Below are positions 62,006 through 64,000 of a stretch of 64,000 nt of DNA, one piece after another. Source of the DNA: Gemmatimonadota bacterium (lineage in GTDB: Bacteria > Gemmatimonadota > Gemmatimonadetes > Longimicrobiales > Gaopeijiaceae); contig JAWKQN010000007.1 in NCBI GenBank assembly GCA_041390125.1, forward strand, positions 268,375 to 332,374. Reading direction: 5' to 3'. The position numbers and the translations under genes are program-made. Each line of letters opens with the position of its first letter. The stretch's first letter is position 1. The notes under the pieces are model-generated. The model saw only the letters and a list, made by a program, of their open reading frames with translations, did not search any database and had not been told where the DNA came from.

Positions 62006-62386
62006 GTGGAGCCCGACAGCATCGACGGCTACATCGAGGCCCAGCCCGCCGCGGTGCGCGGGCGCCTGCACGAGCTGCGCGCAACCATCCGCGCAGCCGC
62101 GCCGGATGCGTCGGAGAAGATCAGCTACCGCATCCCGACCTTCGAGCATCACGGCTCGTTGGTCCACTTCGCCGCGTTCGCGAACCACGTCGGGTTCTAT
62201 CCCACACCGAGCGGCATCGAGGCGTTCGCGCACGAGCTCGAGGGATACACGCACGCGAAGGGCTCCGTCCAGTTTCCCCACACCGAGCCGCTGCCGCTCG
62301 ATCTGGTGCAGCGGATCGTGCGTTTCCGGGTGGCGGAGAACGAGGAGAAGAAGGCGAGGAAGGACGACGCCAGGAAGGCGAAGTAG
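62006..62386 (+). CDS. DUF1801 (YdhG-like) protein with truncated basic tail
   Basis: 126 residues from GTG 62006. The domain has IDGYIEAQPAAVRGRLHELR, KISYRIPTFEHHGSLVHFAA and NHVGFYPTPSGIEAF, the standard DUF1801/YdhG pattern. It ends in a Lys-rich helix EEKKARKDDARKAK and a TAG stop. Beyond the stop the same Lys-Asp-Glu-Ala-Arg repeat continues in frame, so the protein looks shortened by a recent AAG to TAG change. Small iron-chaperone-like roles have been suggested for this fold, without proof here. Confidence 0.85.
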   Translation: MEPDSIDGYIEAQPAAVRGRLHELRATIRAAAPDASEKISYRIPTFEHHGSLVHFAAFANHVGFYPTPSGIEAFAHELEGYTHAKGSVQFPHTEPLPLDLVQRIVRFRVAENEEKKARKDDARKAK

Positions 62387-62595
62387 GGCGAGGCCCGGAG
62401 GGGGAAGAGGCCCGCGGGGAAGAAGGACGAGGCCAGGAAGGCGAAGAAGGGCGAAACAGGAAGGCGAGGAAGGACGAGGCCCGGACGGCCAAGAAGGACG
62501 AGGCCCGGAAGGCCAGGGAGGACGAGGCCCGGAAGGCCAAGCGGGCCGCGGGGACGAAGGGCCCAGCGGGCGGCACGAAGCGGCCCCGGCGGTAG
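62387..62595 (+). pseudogene. decayed continuation of the DUF1801 basic tail
   Basis: In frame after the TAG at 62384-62386 come codons for GEARRGKRPAGKKDEARKAK, continuing KGE. At about 62455 the repeat shifts by one base; from 62458 the other frame reads RKARKDEARTAKKDEARKAR and continues to a TAG at 62593. The repeating KDEARKAK unit shows that both parts belong to one former tail, cut by one nonsense and one single-base deletion (gaaac for gaggcc-like). Confidence 0.65.
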
Positions 62596-62683
62596 CGTCC
62601 CTCCGCGGTGGCCGGGACTGCGGGTCGGCCGTACCCACGCACCCGCGGCGGAGGCCGCCCGGCGAAGCCCGACCCATCCCGCC

Positions 62684-64000
62684 ATGGCCGCGCCGCCCGG
62701 GCCGCGCCTCCGTTGGTCGATGGAGAGACGCCCCATCGCCCGCGTCCGGATCCGGGCCGACGACCGGATCGAGATCACGCTGCTCCGCGGATTCAGCGCG
62801 GCGGACCTCGCGACGGTCCGCGCGCTGCCGGGCCGCACGTACGTTGCGGAGCGCAAGGTCTGGCAGGCTCCGGGAGCCGAGGCGGCGCTGCGCGCCCTGA
62901 GGGCGGCCTTCGGCGAAGACGGGGTCGTCGTGGTGACGGAAGAGGGAACCGGCGCGCGCGCCAGGGGCCCCGACGGCCCCCAGCCGGTCCAGCCCTCCGT
63001 GGCGGCGGGGACGCGACCGTGGGAGCGACCCCACGTCCCCTCCGGTCCGCGGGATCGATCGGAGGTACCGGAACGCTCGGCCCCACGGCGAGGCTGGTCT
63101 CCGTCGCAGCGACCGGACGCCCTCTCTCCTCCAGGAGACCGACCCGCTCCGGCCGGTGCGCCCCCGCCGACGAGACACGGCCGCCCGGCCGGCCCGCCAC
63201 CGCATCTCCCGGTTCGCCACGGCGATCTCCCCGAAGCGGAGGACCTGCTCGATCGCGTGCGGCAGGCCCTCGTCCTGCGCGGGTATGGGCGGACGACGGT
63301 GAAGGTCTACCTCGGCCACTTGCGGCGCTTCCTGACCTGGTGCGGGAACGGGATCGCCCGCCTGCCGGATGACCCTGCCGGGAAGGGGCAGGCGTACCTG
63401 CTGTCCCTGGTGGAGGATCGCGGGGTGTCGCGGAGCTACCAGAGCCAGGCGGTGAGCGCGCTGCGGTTCCTGTGCGAGTCGGTGCTGGGACAGCCCACGC
63501 TCGCGCTCCGCATCCCCAGACCGAAGAGGGACCGTCCCCTCCCCAGCGTGCTCAGCATGGAGGAGGTGTCCCGCCTGCTCAAGCGCACGAGGAATCCGAA
63601 GCATCGTGCCTTGCTGATGCTGCTCTACTCGGCCGGCCTGCGGGTGAGCGAGGTCGTGCGCCTGAAGCCCGAGGACCTGGACCTCGACCGGGGGCTGGTG
63701 CGGGTGCGGAGAGCGAAGGGCCGGAAGGACCGCTACACCCTGCTGGCCCGCCGCGCCGTCGACGCGGTGCGGATGTACACGGATGCGTATCCCACCGGCC
63801 CGTGGCTCTTCCCCGGGGACCGGCGAGACCGTCACCTCACCACCCGCTCGGTGCAGCGGATCGTCAAGCAATCGGCGCGCGCCGCCGGCATCATCAAGAA
63901 CGTGACCACCCACACCCTGCGGCACAGCTTCGCGACGCACCTGCTGGAGGGAGGCACCAACCTGCGTGTCATCCAGGAGCTCCTGGGCCACCAGAGCACC
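62684..64000 (+). CDS. tyrosine recombinase (XerC/D-like) with an extra N-terminal domain, C-terminus outside window
   Basis: 439 residues visible; the catalytic Tyr lies beyond the edge. Conserved catalytic residues present are Arg320 (SAGLRVSEVV), Lys345 (RRAKGRKDRY), His410 and Arg413 (HTLRHSFATHLLEGG) and His436 (LLGHQST). The SAM-like core-binding domain is at about 185-270. Residues 18-75 form an additional domain (VRIRADDRIEITLLRGFSA; LPGRTYVAERKVWQAPG), followed by a 100-residue Pro/Arg-rich linker. The fold of that domain recalls the short HARP-like or WxVP module in front of some Bacteroidota/Gemmatimonadota recombinases (inference). ATG 62684 has no clear ribosome-binding site; Met at 62720 is an alternative. 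No attachment site or cargo can be seen in the window. Confidence 0.85.
   Translation, partial: MAAPPGPRLRWSMERRPIARVRIRADDRIEITLLRGFSAADLATVRALPGRTYVAERKVWQAPGAEAALRALRAAFGEDGVVVVTEEGTGARARGPDGPQPVQPSVAAGTRPWERPHVPSGPRDRSEVPERSAPRRGWSPSQRPDALSPPGDRPAPAGAPPPTRHGRPAGPPPHLPVRHGDLPEAEDLLDRVRQALVLRGYGRTTVKVYLGHLRRFLTWCGNGIARLPDDPAGKGQAYLLSLVEDRGVSRSYQSQAVSALRFLCESVLGQPTLALRIPRPKRDRPLPSVLSMEEVSRLLKRTRNPKHRALLMLLYSAGLRVSEVVRLKPEDLDLDRGLVRVRRAKGRKDRYTLLARRAVDAVRMYTDAYPTGPWLFPGDRRDRHLTTRSVQRIVKQSARAAGIIKNVTTHTLRHSFATHLLEGGTNLRVIQELLGHQST

Noticed and set aside
62106..62900. Open frame running through the DUF1801 tail into the recombinase
   Set aside because: It is out of frame with both genes and only reflects the repetitive Arg/Gly-rich DNA.
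62684..64000. Prophage or integrative element
   Set aside because: Only a recombinase is seen; no structural phage genes, tRNA target or flanking repeats are present in the window, so an element cannot be claimed.

Overview
The window is very GC-rich, coding-dense DNA with a gene set typical of a free-living Gram-negative bacterium that lives on secreted hydrolases: a SusC/SusD pair, two DUF5916 outer-membrane proteins, a large BNR/VPS10-like beta-propeller protein, two M28 peptidases, an S9 and an M6 peptidase, a penicillin-acylase homologue, an M20D amidohydrolase and many small lipoproteins. This mix points to Gemmatimonadota or a close relative. That is an inference from gene content; no rRNA or other taxonomic marker is present.

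Layout. 1-2780 (minus): a coupled polysaccharide deacetylase / FemAB-like / flippase-like membrane protein operon. 3129-9100 (minus): radical SAM protein, small membrane protein, DUF4440 protein, M28 lipoprotein, a polysaccharide flippase and an AlkA-type glycosylase. 9231-15589 (plus): Na+/H+ exchanger with a TrkA domain, a lipoprotein, DUF5996, DUF1328 and a GCPII-like M28 peptidase. 15668-21366 (minus): ABC exporter, beta-propeller protein, TlpA-like thioredoxin. 21496-27799: DUF1444-like, VOC, AraC regulator, TPR lipoprotein, first DUF5916 protein. 27871-31123 (minus): C-S lyase family enzyme, NhaC, and a peroxiredoxin-like protein whose reading frame is crossed by one UGA. 31313-36013 (plus): second DUF5916 protein, lipoprotein, M6 protease. 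36171-38363 (minus): penicillin-acylase homologue. 38575-39711 (plus): saccharopine dehydrogenase family. 39765-42688 (minus): decarboxylase plus cysteine-synthase-like enzyme. 42788-47917 (minus): SusC/SusD and a small lipoprotein. 48282-52741 (plus): MoxR/DUF58/DUF4129 operon. 52864-57119 (plus): DPP-IV-like peptidase, AlaX, Cys-rich lipoprotein. 57174-60248 (minus): PHB-depolymerase-like esterase and EttA. 60681-64000 (plus): M20D amidohydrolase, DUF1801 protein with a decayed Lys/Arg-rich tail, and a tyrosine recombinase cut by the window edge.

The standout observation is at 27871-28482. A redoxin-fold protein reads through one in-frame UGA exactly where the peroxidatic cysteine of this family sits (GHW-U-PWC), and a 7-bp hairpin with a GGG loop starts 14 nt after the UGA. 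This is best explained as a selenocysteine peroxiredoxin with a bacterial SECIS element. Other points of interest are short tandem repeats that duplicate stop codons or start signals at gene borders, a basic C-terminal tail lost through one stop and one frameshift, and a recombinase with an extra N-terminal domain.

Eleven same-strand gene pairs are joined by four-base ATGA/GTGA/TTGA overlaps, so translational coupling is common here. No tRNA, rRNA, CRISPR array or recognisable insertion sequence was seen.
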